A stretch of 6,787 nucleotides of DNA. Source: JAMXLO01 sp035511435 (GTDB lineage: Bacteria > Pseudomonadota > Alphaproteobacteria > Acetobacterales > Acetobacteraceae). Below, in pieces: positions 1 to 5,171 of the stretch. The notes under the pieces were generated by a model. It searched no databases and was not told where the DNA came from. It was given only the letters and a program-made list of their open reading frames with translations. Both the position numbers and the translations under genes were made by a program. How positions within the stretch are numbered: the stretch's first letter is position 1; each line of letters begins with the position of its first letter. The stretch lies in contig DATKFJ010000175.1 of NCBI GenBank assembly GCA_035511435.1, forward strand, positions 1-6,787, in the 5' to 3' direction.

Positions 1-326
1 GCGGCATCCACGATGTGCAGGATCGGCACGCGGGCCGCCTGCTGCATCTCATCGAACCAGCCGTGCGCAGTGTTGCACGGTATGGCGATCGCGCCGCACC
101 CGGCCTGCTGCAAACCCGCGATGCCGCGCAGCAGCCAGGGCAGGGGATCCGCGCCGCCGGCCAGCTTCCCGACGGTTCGGTCGGGCACGCGCGGATCCGA
201 CCACAGCACCGTCGGGATGTGCTCCTGATCGCGCATGGCGGGGGTCAGCAACGTCAGCCGTACCAGGAATTGCGCGCTGGCCAGCGGGCCCATGCCGCCA
301 AGCACGCCAAGCGGCTTCTCGTTCAT
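1..326 (-). CDS. Aspartate/glutamate racemase family protein (partial, C-terminus off the left edge)
   Basis: The visible 108 residues are the N-terminal half of an amino-acid racemase of the Asp/Glu/hydantoin racemase superfamily. These are cofactor-independent enzymes that use two cysteines to interconvert L- and D-amino acids in the cytoplasm. The opening MNEKPLGVLGGMGPLAS has the family's LGGMGP loop (residues 9-14), and IAIPCNTAHGWFDEM (residues 80-94) carries the first catalytic cysteine, C84, in the PCNTAH motif. The second cysteine would lie beyond the window. No signal peptide is visible. I chose the ATG at 326 because the family motif starts a few residues in and an AGGGA lies 4 bases upstream (331-335). 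An in-frame ATG at 362 would add 12 residues but has no ribosome-binding site. The gene is divergent from the phosphodiesterase at 434. Substrate specificity (aspartate, glutamate or other) cannot be told from this fragment. Confidence 0.88.
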   Translation of the reverse strand, partial: MNEKPLGVLGGMGPLASAQFLVRLTLLTPAMRDQEHIPTVLWSDPRVPDRTVGKLAGGADPLPWLLRGIAGLQQAGCGAIAIPCNTAHGWFDEMQQAARVPILHIVDA

Positions 327-379
327 CGTGTCCCTGACATCGTGTCCCTGACGCGTGTCCATAACATCGTGTCCATGAC
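325..379. repeat. Four-copy ~14-bp tandem repeat at the racemase start codon
   Basis: Plus-strand units are ATCGTGTCCCTGAC at 325-338 and again, identically, at 339-352. A 13-bp variant GCGTGTCCATAAC follows at 353-365, then ATCGTGTCCATGAC at 366-379. The array fills half of the divergent racemase/phosphodiesterase gap and runs into the racemase ATG. On the minus strand each full unit reads as an AGGGA- or ATGGA-like stretch followed by ACGATG, so the repeat duplicates the start-codon context. It is probably a slippage-type local duplication. Whether it affects translation is unknown. Confidence 0.85.
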
Positions 380-433
380 ACAGCATTGGCCGCAGCTTGA
401 CGCGGGCACAAGGGCCGACCTACGCGGAGCCGC

Positions 434-1336
434 ATGACGCACTCGATCGATCTACAGGGTCACCGCGGCGCCCGCGGGCTGTTTCCCGAGAACACGTTGG
501 CCGGCTTCGCGGGCGCGCTGGCGATCGGCGTCGATGCACTGGAACTCGATGTGGCGTTGACCGCGGATGGCGTGGTGGTGGTGACCCACGACCCGACGCT
601 CAATCCGGACATCACGCGCACGGAGGCTGGCGAATGGCTCGCGCAGCGCGGGCCGCGGATCCGCACCCTGCGCGCGGCGGAACTGACCCGCTACGATGTC
701 GGGCGCATCCGTCCCGGCAGCGCCTATGCCGCGCTCTATCCGCAGCAGACACCGTGCGACGGCGCCCGCATCCCGACGCTGGCAGAGGTGCTGCGGATCG
801 ATCCGGCGGTACGGTTCAACATCGAGCTGAAGACGTTTCCGTCCGGCGCCGGTGCCGCGATGGACGGCGCTGGGATGGCCGATGCCGTGGTCGCGGTGGC
901 GGATGCCTGCGGCGTCGCCTCGCGGATCGCCGTGCAGTCGTTCGATTGGCGTGGGCTGCGGCATTTGCGCCGCACCCGGCCGGACATCCGCCTCGCCTGG
1001 CTGACCCGCTCCGCCATCCACAGCGAGGCGCGCGCCTGGTGGGATGGACCCCATCCGTCCGATTACGCCGGCTCCGTCCCGCGCGCCGTGGCGGCGGAGG
1101 GCGGGCCGATCTGGGCACCGGATTATCTCGACCTGACCACGGATAGCCTCGCCGAGGCCCACGGCCTGGGCTTGCGTGTCGTGCCGTGGACGGTGAACCG
1201 CGTGGAGGACATGCGCCGGCTGATCCGCTGGGGCGTCGATGGCTTGATTTCAGATCGGCCCGACCTGGCGCGGTCGGCACTCGCCGACGCGGGCCTCCCG
1301 CTTCCGCCACCTCGGCCCGCGGTCAAGGCGGAGTGA
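434..1336 (+). CDS. Glycerophosphodiester phosphodiesterase (cytoplasmic, GDPD family)
   Basis: This 300-residue protein should hydrolyse glycerophosphodiesters, such as deacylated phospholipids, to sn-glycerol 3-phosphate plus an alcohol. The GDPD signature is intact: GHRGARGLFPENT (residues 9-21) with catalytic H10 and R11, ALELDV (35-40) with metal ligands E37 and D39, VTHDPTLN (50-57) with the second catalytic histidine H52, FNIELKT (128-134) with E131 and K133, and VQSFDW (167-172). The C-terminal barrel strands VVPWTVN (249-255) and GVDGLISDRP (267-276) complete the TIM barrel. There is no signal peptide or lipobox, so it probably acts in the cytoplasm like UgpQ rather than periplasmic GlpQ. 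A GGAG sits 4 bases before the ATG. It is about 50 residues longer than UgpQ, partly from an insert around residues 64-112. It diverges from the racemase and converges on the gene at 1323-1970, overlapping it by 14 bp at the stops. Confidence 0.93.
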   Translation: MTHSIDLQGHRGARGLFPENTLAGFAGALAIGVDALELDVALTADGVVVVTHDPTLNPDITRTEAGEWLAQRGPRIRTLRAAELTRYDVGRIRPGSAYAALYPQQTPCDGARIPTLAEVLRIDPAVRFNIELKTFPSGAGAAMDGAGMADAVVAVADACGVASRIAVQSFDWRGLRHLRRTRPDIRLAWLTRSAIHSEARAWWDGPHPSDYAGSVPRAVAAEGGPIWAPDYLDLTTDSLAEAHGLGLRVVPWTVNRVEDMRRLIRWGVDGLISDRPDLARSALADAGLPLPPPRPAVKAE

Positions 1337-1970
1337 GGAAATTGGCGGTCGCCGATGCATGAGCGAGTAGCGCCCGCAGTTCCGGGTTTTTGTCGCTGTT
1401 CTCGGCCGTCAGTGCCTCCATCGGGGCAAAATATTCATGCGCATGCGGCAACTGGTGTCGGGCGAACCCGGCGTAATGGTCTGGCTTCAGGCCATACAGC
1501 ACATGCATGTCGCGCACCGGCAGGGTGAACGCGACCACCGGTTCCTTCAGCAGCACGCCGGTAGCCTTCCAACGCGGCATCGGATCGCCGGCCATCACGG
1601 GCGCCAGCAGCCACATCACCGGGCAGACGGCCATCAGCGAATGGGTGCTGGGTGCAAAGCGGGATCGTTTGTCGAGCAGGTTCTGCAACGAGCCGCAGGC
1701 CTCAATTGCGAAGATATCCACAAAAGGCTCCACAGGCGTCCCGCCGAAGTTGAGCCACAAGCCATCCGGCAATGTCCGCCACTGCGTGCTGCCAGGCAAC
1801 TTCAGGAAGGGCGGATGCGGGCGCCGGGTCTTGCTCGGACCATCGTCCATGGGGCAGCCCCGTAACCACGCGTCGCCGCCGCTTGCCGCGGGTTTCACGC
1901 CGGGCGGGCGTTGCGGCCACTGCTTGAGGCGTTGTTTGATCTGCGAATCCAATGATTGTAACAGGCGCAT
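1323..1970 (-). CDS. Hypothetical protein of unknown family, 215 aa
   Basis: I do not recognise this protein. The start at 1970 (MRLLQSLDSQIKQ) is chosen because a strong GGGGAG lies 4 bases upstream (1975-1980). The frame also opens 63 bases earlier at 2033, but that start would run through the likely promoter. Visible features are a basic, glutamine-rich N-terminus (1-27), a proline/glycine-rich linker with basic RRPHPP (49-54), and a core from about residue 65 with aromatic and acidic patches (WLNFGGTPVEPFVDIFAIE, 72-90). A hydrophobic stretch LMAVCPVMWLLAPVMAG lies at 112-128 and is too short and broken to call a membrane helix confidently. The C-terminal part contains GLKPDHYAGFARHQLPHAHE, rich in histidine. 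There is no signal peptide and no known catalytic motif. It has its own AT-rich upstream region and is convergent with the phosphodiesterase, so it is probably transcribed alone. Coding status is supported by length, ribosome-binding site and sustained protein-like composition. Confidence 0.75.
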   Translation of the reverse strand: MRLLQSLDSQIKQRLKQWPQRPPGVKPAASGGDAWLRGCPMDDGPSKTRRPHPPFLKLPGSTQWRTLPDGLWLNFGGTPVEPFVDIFAIEACGSLQNLLDKRSRFAPSTHSLMAVCPVMWLLAPVMAGDPMPRWKATGVLLKEPVVAFTLPVRDMHVLYGLKPDHYAGFARHQLPHAHEYFAPMEALTAENSDKNPELRALLAHASATANFLTPP

Positions 1971-2006
1971 GGCGCTCCCCGATAAGTTAGTAAAAAGACC
2001 AAATAC

Positions 2007-2050
2007 GCAACCATTGAGTGTATAAACATACAAGCGCAGGTTGCAATGGT
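2007..2050. repeat. Inverted repeats flanking the candidate promoter
   Basis: GCAACCATTG at 2007-2016 faces GGTTGCAATGGT at 2039-2050. Two overlapping inverted pairs result: ACCATTG (2010-2016) with CAATGGT (2044-2050), and GCAACC (2007-2012) with GGTTGC (2039-2044). The arms are one or two turns apart around the -35/-10 candidates, as expected of a paired operator for a dimeric regulator. A cruciform or chance are the alternatives. Confidence 0.4.
2019..2046 (-). promoter_or_regulatory. Candidate sigma-70-type promoter for the unknown gene at 1323-1970
   Basis: Read on the minus strand, TTGCAA (2046-2041) and TATACA (2024-2019) are separated by 16 bp, each matching four of six consensus positions. 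The -10 ends 48 bp before the chosen ATG. It sits in a block where 60 of 90 bases (1981-2070) are A or T, unlike the GC-rich genes on either side. Another weaker pair (TTGTTA, 16 bp, TACCAT) lies just upstream, so the exact start site is uncertain. Confidence 0.4.
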
Positions 2051-2136
2051 ATTTTGATAGTTTTGGTTAACAACGGGCCGAAAAGCGCTGGTACGTGAAC
2101 AATTATTACCGCATCGCCCGTCGTCGAGACCGCGAT

Positions 2137-2150
2137 GGCACGATCGTGCC
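2137..2150. promoter_or_regulatory. Perfect 14-bp palindrome GGCACGATCGTGCC
   Basis: GGCACGATCGTGCC is fully self-complementary with no spacer and lies between the AT-rich block and the DnaA boxes in non-coding DNA. A gapless palindrome of this length suits a dimeric DNA-binding protein site better than an RNA hairpin, which would have no loop. No regulator is identified. Confidence 0.4.
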
Positions 2151-2203
2151 TGACGATGATACTTGTGTGTTCCGAGGTGCTTGGCCGTTATTTCTGACGT
2201 GAT

Positions 2204-2235
2204 TTATCAACAGCATGTGGATAAAATTATCCACA
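2204..2235. promoter_or_regulatory. DnaA-box cluster: two perfect head-to-head boxes plus one near-match
   Basis: TGTGGATAA (2216-2224) and TTATCCACA (2227-2235) are both exact copies of the canonical DnaA box. They are in opposite orientation with AA between them, forming a 9-2-9 inverted repeat. TTATCAACA (2204-2212) is a third box with one mismatch. A further one-mismatch box, TTATACACT on the minus strand, lies at 2017-2025 inside the AT-rich block 1981-2070. The cluster is non-coding, just beyond the gltA terminator. A replication origin, a DnaA-titrating or reactivating site, and a DnaA-regulated promoter all fit. Four boxes are fewer than most full origins carry, and no dnaA, hemE, parA or mnmG gene is in view. 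Confidence 0.65.
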
Positions 2236-2276
2236 GCCCGGCCGCTGCTCGGATTTTCACCGATTGAAATTAGCCA

Positions 2277-2302
2277 CCCTCTCCACCGCGAGTTGGAGAG
2301 GG
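2277..2302 (-). terminator. Probable terminator of gltA
   Basis: Twelve bases after the gltA stop, the minus strand reads CCCTCTCCA, an 8-base loop, then TGGAGAGGG: a perfect 9-bp stem. It is followed by TGGCTAATTTC, a weak and interrupted U-rich tail. Its position and orientation fit an intrinsic terminator, although the short U-tract leaves room for it being only a 3'-end stabilising hairpin. Confidence 0.65.
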
Positions 2303-2314
2303 GCGCCGCCGAAG

Positions 2315-3622
2315 TCAGCCGCGGCGGTCGGGCGGCACGTAGTCGCGCTGGGTAGGACCGGTATAGATCTGGCGCGGCCGGCCGATCCGCTGCTCGGGAT
2401 CCTCCATCATCTCCTGCCATTGGCTGACCCAGCCCACGGTGCGCGACACCGCGAACAGCGCGGTGAACATGCTGGTCGGGAAGCCCATCGCTTTCAGGAT
2501 GATGCCGGAATAGAAATCCACGTTCGGATACAGCTTGCGATCGACGAAGTATTTGTCGTTCAGCGCGATCTTCTCGAGTTCCATCGCGAGATCGAGCAGC
2601 GGGTCGCCCTTGATGCCGAGTTCCTGCAGCACATCGTGGCAGGCCTTCTGGATGATCCGCGCCCGCGGGTCGTAGTTCTTGTACACCCGGTGGCCGAAGC
2701 CCATCAGCTTGGAGTGATTGTTGCGGTCCTTCACATCCTCCAGGAAGTGCTTGATGTTCTTCACGTTGCCGATCTCGGTCAGCATCTTCAGCACCGCCTC
2801 GTTGGCGCCGCCATGCGCGGGTCCCCATAGGCTGGCAATGCCCGCCGCGATGCAGGCGAACGGATTGGCGCCGGTCGATCCCGCCAGCCGCACCGTGCTG
2901 GTGGATGCGTTCTGCTCGTGATCCGCGTGCAGGATCATGATCAGGTCCATCGCCTTCGACAGTACCGGATTGACCTTGTAGTCCTCCGCCGGCACCGCGT
3001 GGAACATGTGCAGGAAGTTCTCGGCGTAACCCAGGTCGTTGCGCGGGTAGATGAACGGCTGGCCGATCGAATATTTATGCGCCCAGGCAGCGATCGTCGG
3101 CACCTTCGCGACCAGGCGGAAGGCGCTGATGCGGCGGCTTTCCGGATCGTGGATGTCCAGACTGTCGTGATAGAACGCCGACAAGGCGCCAACGACGCCG
3201 CACATCACCGCCATCGGGTGGGCGTCGCGGCGGAAGCCGTTGTAGAACGTGCGAATCTGCTCGTGCAGCATGGTGTGGCGCAGCACGCCGTGTTCGAATT
3301 CCTTTTGCTGCGCCTGGTTCGGCAGTTCGCCGTTCAGCAGCAGGTAGCAGATTTCCAGAAAGGTCGATTTCTCGGCCAGTTGCTCGATCGGGTAGCCGCG
3401 ATACAGCAATATCCCCTCGTCGCCGTCGATATAGGTGATCTTGCTTTCGCACGATGCGGTGGCGCCGTAGCCAGGATCGTAGGTGAAGATGCCAAGATCG
3501 CCATACAGCTTGCGGATGTCGGCGACCGACGGGCCAATGCTGGCGTCGAGCAGCGGCAGGGTGCTGGATTTGTTGGAGCCGTCGAGCGAGATCGTGACGG
3601 ACCGTTTGGCCGAGGCGCTCAT
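2315..3622 (-). CDS. gltA: Citrate synthase, type II (hexameric bacterial form)
   Basis: This 435-residue enzyme condenses acetyl-CoA with oxaloacetate to citrate, the entry step of the TCA cycle, in the cytoplasm. Length and sequence match bacterial GltA (about 427-437 aa). Catalytic residues are in place: H270 in WGPAHGGANEA, H311 in the family signature GFGHRVYKNYDPR (308-320), and D369 in PNVDFYSGI. Oxaloacetate-binding H235 lies in HADHEQNASTS. The N-terminal small-domain part (FTYDPGYGATASCESKITYI, 46-65) is typical of the Gram-negative NADH-sensitive group, so allosteric NADH inhibition is expected by family but not proven here. The start at 3622 is chosen over an upstream in-frame start at 3742 because AAAGGA (3635-3630) lies 7 bases before it and the extra 40 residues are unlike any citrate synthase. 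A hairpin follows the stop. It stands alone between long non-coding intervals. Confidence 0.98.
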   Translation of the reverse strand: MSASAKRSVTISLDGSNKSSTLPLLDASIGPSVADIRKLYGDLGIFTYDPGYGATASCESKITYIDGDEGILLYRGYPIEQLAEKSTFLEICYLLLNGELPNQAQQKEFEHGVLRHTMLHEQIRTFYNGFRRDAHPMAVMCGVVGALSAFYHDSLDIHDPESRRISAFRLVAKVPTIAAWAHKYSIGQPFIYPRNDLGYAENFLHMFHAVPAEDYKVNPVLSKAMDLIMILHADHEQNASTSTVRLAGSTGANPFACIAAGIASLWGPAHGGANEAVLKMLTEIGNVKNIKHFLEDVKDRNNHSKLMGFGHRVYKNYDPRARIIQKACHDVLQELGIKGDPLLDLAMELEKIALNDKYFVDRKLYPNVDFYSGIILKAMGFPTSMFTALFAVSRTVGWVSQWQEMMEDPEQRIGRPRQIYTGPTQRDYVPPDRRG

Positions 3623-3697
3623 GCGCGTGTCCTTTATCGTGGCGAGGCTGGTGCCGTCCGCCGTTGTACGCCGCCGCCTGGTGGCGCTGGGGATAGA

Positions 3698-3724
3698 ATT
3701 ATGGCGGATGGGTCCGGGACGCAA
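3698..3724 (-). promoter_or_regulatory. Weak candidate promoter for gltA
   Basis: On the minus strand CATAAT (3703-3698) differs from the -10 consensus at one base. TTGCGT (3724-3719) stands 15 bp upstream as a poor -35. The -10 ends 75 bp before the gltA start. The spacing is short and the -35 is weak, so the real promoter may lie elsewhere in the 516-bp interval. Confidence 0.3.
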
Positions 3725-3781
3725 CCTTCGCGGCTGCAGCAAACTCCGGTGAGCCGATGGCGGCGCCAGCGTGCTGGCCGG

Positions 3782-3960
3782 CTACTCGGCGAGTCGATCC
3801 GTCAGCAATTCAGCGTAAGTCACCAAGCCTGGCACGAACCACCCGCATTGGATCGCGAAGCGATCGAACGCGAGGGAGTCGGGCGCATAAAGTAGCTCAT
3901 GTGCTTCGCGCAGCGTGGATCACGCAGCGCCAGGGCGATCAGGTTAAATCGGGTTAAAAT
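3782..3960 (-). pseudogene. Possible frameshifted remnant of a protein-coding gene (unknown family)
   Basis: Within the 516-bp interval between the protease-like gene and gltA (3623-4138), no intact gene is visible. The minus strand does carry a 41-codon stretch ending at a TAG (3784-3782) that reads like protein: LREAHELLYAPDSLAFDR, then FAIQCGWFVPGLVTYAELL and TDRLAE. Just upstream, in the neighbouring frame, is HILTRFNLIALALRDPR, and joining the two needs one inserted base near 3913. About 70% of the last 38 sense codons end in G or C, which hints at past coding. No start codon or ribosome-binding site is visible, I do not recognise the family, and chance openness in GC-rich DNA is a real alternative. 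Confidence 0.22.
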
Positions 3961-4010
3961 GTGCCAGGGAAAATGCGCTCTTCGCAACGAGTGAAAACTC
4001 GGCCATCCAC

Positions 4011-4085
4011 CACGAATGCCCTACGGGAAATGCATCACAAATGCCCCACGGCCAGCGCATCATAAATGCGCTACGGGCTTTGCAT
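4011..4085. repeat. Three imperfect 25-bp tandem repeats
   Basis: Units lie at 4011-4035, 4036-4060 and 4061-4085 with no gap between them. Units 1 and 2, and 1 and 3, match at 19 of 25 bases; 2 and 3 match at 18. On the minus strand each begins with ATGC, has a variable run of about 5 bases, and then a conserved core CCGTRGSGCATTYRTG. ATGC and GCAT within each unit can pair (4 bp, 12-base loop). A partial echo, AAATGCGCT, occurs at 3971-3979. The array sits 54 bp past the protease-like stop and about 390 bp before gltA. It could be binding-site iterons, a 3'-UTR element, or decayed slippage. Confidence 0.75.
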
Positions 4086-4138
4086 AATGGCGTGCGACCC
4101 GCGTTAGCCTAGATGACTTGCCCGCCTGGTTGCTCGCT

Positions 4139-5038
4139 TCACTCCGAAGGCTGCGGCGCTACCGTGAGCTGGCGTGTTTCCAACTGGCCTTCGCGCATCA
4201 GCCGCACCTCCACCTGTCGTCCGACGCGCTCCGGTCCGAGAAACGCGCGCAATGCGTGAGCGCCGCTGACGCTGTGGCCATCCAGCGACAGCAGAATGTC
4301 CCCGGGCCGCAATCCGGCGAGTTGGGCGGGGCCGCTGGGCGCCAGGGAAACCACCATGCGCCCCGATGACTGGCCGACAGTGCTGCGCATCTTGTCGGGC
4401 ACCGTGATCGGCTGCAGCGCGAGGCCGAGCCAGCCTCGCCTGCCATTGATGGCCTGCCCCTGGCTGACGTCGAGCATGCGCGCCAGGGCAGCGTGCGGGA
4501 TCACCGTGGCCTGGCCGTTGGCCCCGACCGTTGCCATGCCAAGCAGAGCGCCGGCGGCGTCCAGCACCGGGCCGCCTTCCTCCACCAGGTTCGCCGGCAT
4601 GTCGAGCATCAGCGACCGGTCGCCGCCGTCGCTTCGGCTGGTCGATATCTTGCGAATGGCAGTCAGTCGAGCCAGCGGGGCAGCATCGACGTCGGCTGCC
4701 AACGCCAGCGCCAGGGCACCGACCCGCGGTTCCGCCGGCGCCAGAATCTGGCCCGGATTGCCAGCACCTTCAAGCCGAAGGGTCGCGAGATTGCCAGCCG
4801 GGTCGCGCCGGGCCGGACGCGCCGCGGTCAGCACGCCACCTGGCAGAACCACCGTATAGCCGTCCTGCGCCGGTAGCGCCTGGTCGGACGTGATGACCAG
4901 ATCCCGGTGCCACACAATGCCACTGATATGGCGGTTGGGTCCGATGCGGATGGCCGCCAGTATCGGCGCGGCAGCGGCAACCTGCCCGGCGATTGCGTCC
5001 GAGAGTTGAGCAAGTGCGTTGGACAGGTCGCCGGCCAT
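4139..5038 (-). CDS. HtrA-like (S1C) trypsin-fold plus PDZ protein, probable pseudoprotease
   Basis: This 299-residue protein has the layout of a short HtrA/DegP-type protein: a trypsin-like domain (about 15-195) followed by one PDZ domain (about 201-293; GWLGLALQPI, then GPAQLAGLRPGDILLSLDG). Its catalytic triad is substituted at all three positions when aligned by motif. The usual T-x-D/N-H-x-L is TSDQAL (50-55), giving His to Q53. The usual DP-x-T-D-L-A is DPAGNLATL (79-87), giving Asp to N83. The usual G-x-S-G-G-P is VEEGGP (152-157), giving Ser to E154. The GGP, the following DAAGALLGM strand and the PDZ are well kept, so this looks like a maintained non-proteolytic fold rather than a decaying gene. 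No signal peptide is seen, so it is probably cytoplasmic. The start at 5038 has AAGGA 8 bases upstream; an in-frame TTG 7 codons earlier overlaps that site. It may bind peptides or act as an adaptor or chaperone; its role is unknown. Confidence 0.85.
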   Translation of the reverse strand: MAGDLSNALAQLSDAIAGQVAAAAPILAAIRIGPNRHISGIVWHRDLVITSDQALPAQDGYTVVLPGGVLTAARPARRDPAGNLATLRLEGAGNPGQILAPAEPRVGALALALAADVDAAPLARLTAIRKISTSRSDGGDRSLMLDMPANLVEEGGPVLDAAGALLGMATVGANGQATVIPHAALARMLDVSQGQAINGRRGWLGLALQPITVPDKMRSTVGQSSGRMVVSLAPSGPAQLAGLRPGDILLSLDGHSVSGAHALRAFLGPERVGRQVEVRLMREGQLETRQLTVAPQPSE

Positions 5039-5094
5039 AACAGTCGTCCTTGGATGCAATCACAAGTTGGGGAGCCTTGTGACACGTCGCATCC

Positions 5095-5121
5095 GCGATG
5101 TGAACATCGCAATGTGAACAT
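5095..5121. promoter_or_regulatory. Tandem operator-like palindromes upstream of the pseudoprotease gene
   Basis: GCGATGT-GA-ACATCGC (5095-5110) is a perfect 7-2-7 inverted repeat. ATGT-GA-ACAT recurs at 5112-5121, exactly 14 bp after the core of the first copy. On the minus strand both read ATGTTCACAT. They lie 57-84 bp upstream of the start at 5038, in the promoter-distance range, inside the 133-bp gap after the acyl-CoA synthetase. A dimeric repressor or activator is the natural reading; I cannot name it. No convincing -35/-10 pair was found nearby. Confidence 0.55.
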
Positions 5122-5171
5122 AATGTATCACCAACTATGCGTCACCGAAGCAAGTCGGGCTCGGATCGCCG

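Noticed and set aside
1..362. Alternative racemase start at 362
   Set aside because: In frame, but lies in the repeat array without a ribosome-binding site; kept only as a possibility.
397..425. TTGACG (397-402) as -35 of a phosphodiesterase promoter
   Set aside because: No acceptable -10 at the right spacing; the implied start would fall on the ribosome-binding site.
1323..2033. Longer start for the unknown gene at 2033
   Set aside because: It adds 21 residues through the AT-rich promoter block; the ATG at 1970 has a strong GGGGAG at correct distance.
2315..3742. Longer gltA start at 3742
   Set aside because: The 40 extra residues are arginine-rich and unlike citrate synthases; the ATG at 3622 has AAAGGA 7 bases before it.
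3765..3778. GCCAGC-GT-GCTGGC hairpin as a terminator before gltA
   Set aside because: Loop of two bases and no T-run on either strand.
3851..3865. Inverted repeat GATCGC-GAA-GCGATC
   Set aside because: Short 6-bp arms built of GATC/CGATCG words common in this sequence, no U-tract and no nearby start; probably chance or part of the decayed coding stretch.
2918..3895. Long open frame (about 325 codons) on the plus strand opposite gltA and extending past its start
   Set aside because: It is antisense to a certain citrate synthase, its protein is arginine/valine-rich and low in structure-like pattern, and its openness is a by-product of gltA codon use in GC-rich DNA.
4011..4085. CRISPR-like array
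   Set aside because: The three repeats are directly adjacent without spacers, are only about 75% alike, and no cas genes are present.
3623..4138. tRNA or small structured RNA in the long gap before gltA
   Set aside because: The GGTTAAATC-like words (3942-3959) do not form a T-arm with a matching acceptor or anticodon stem.
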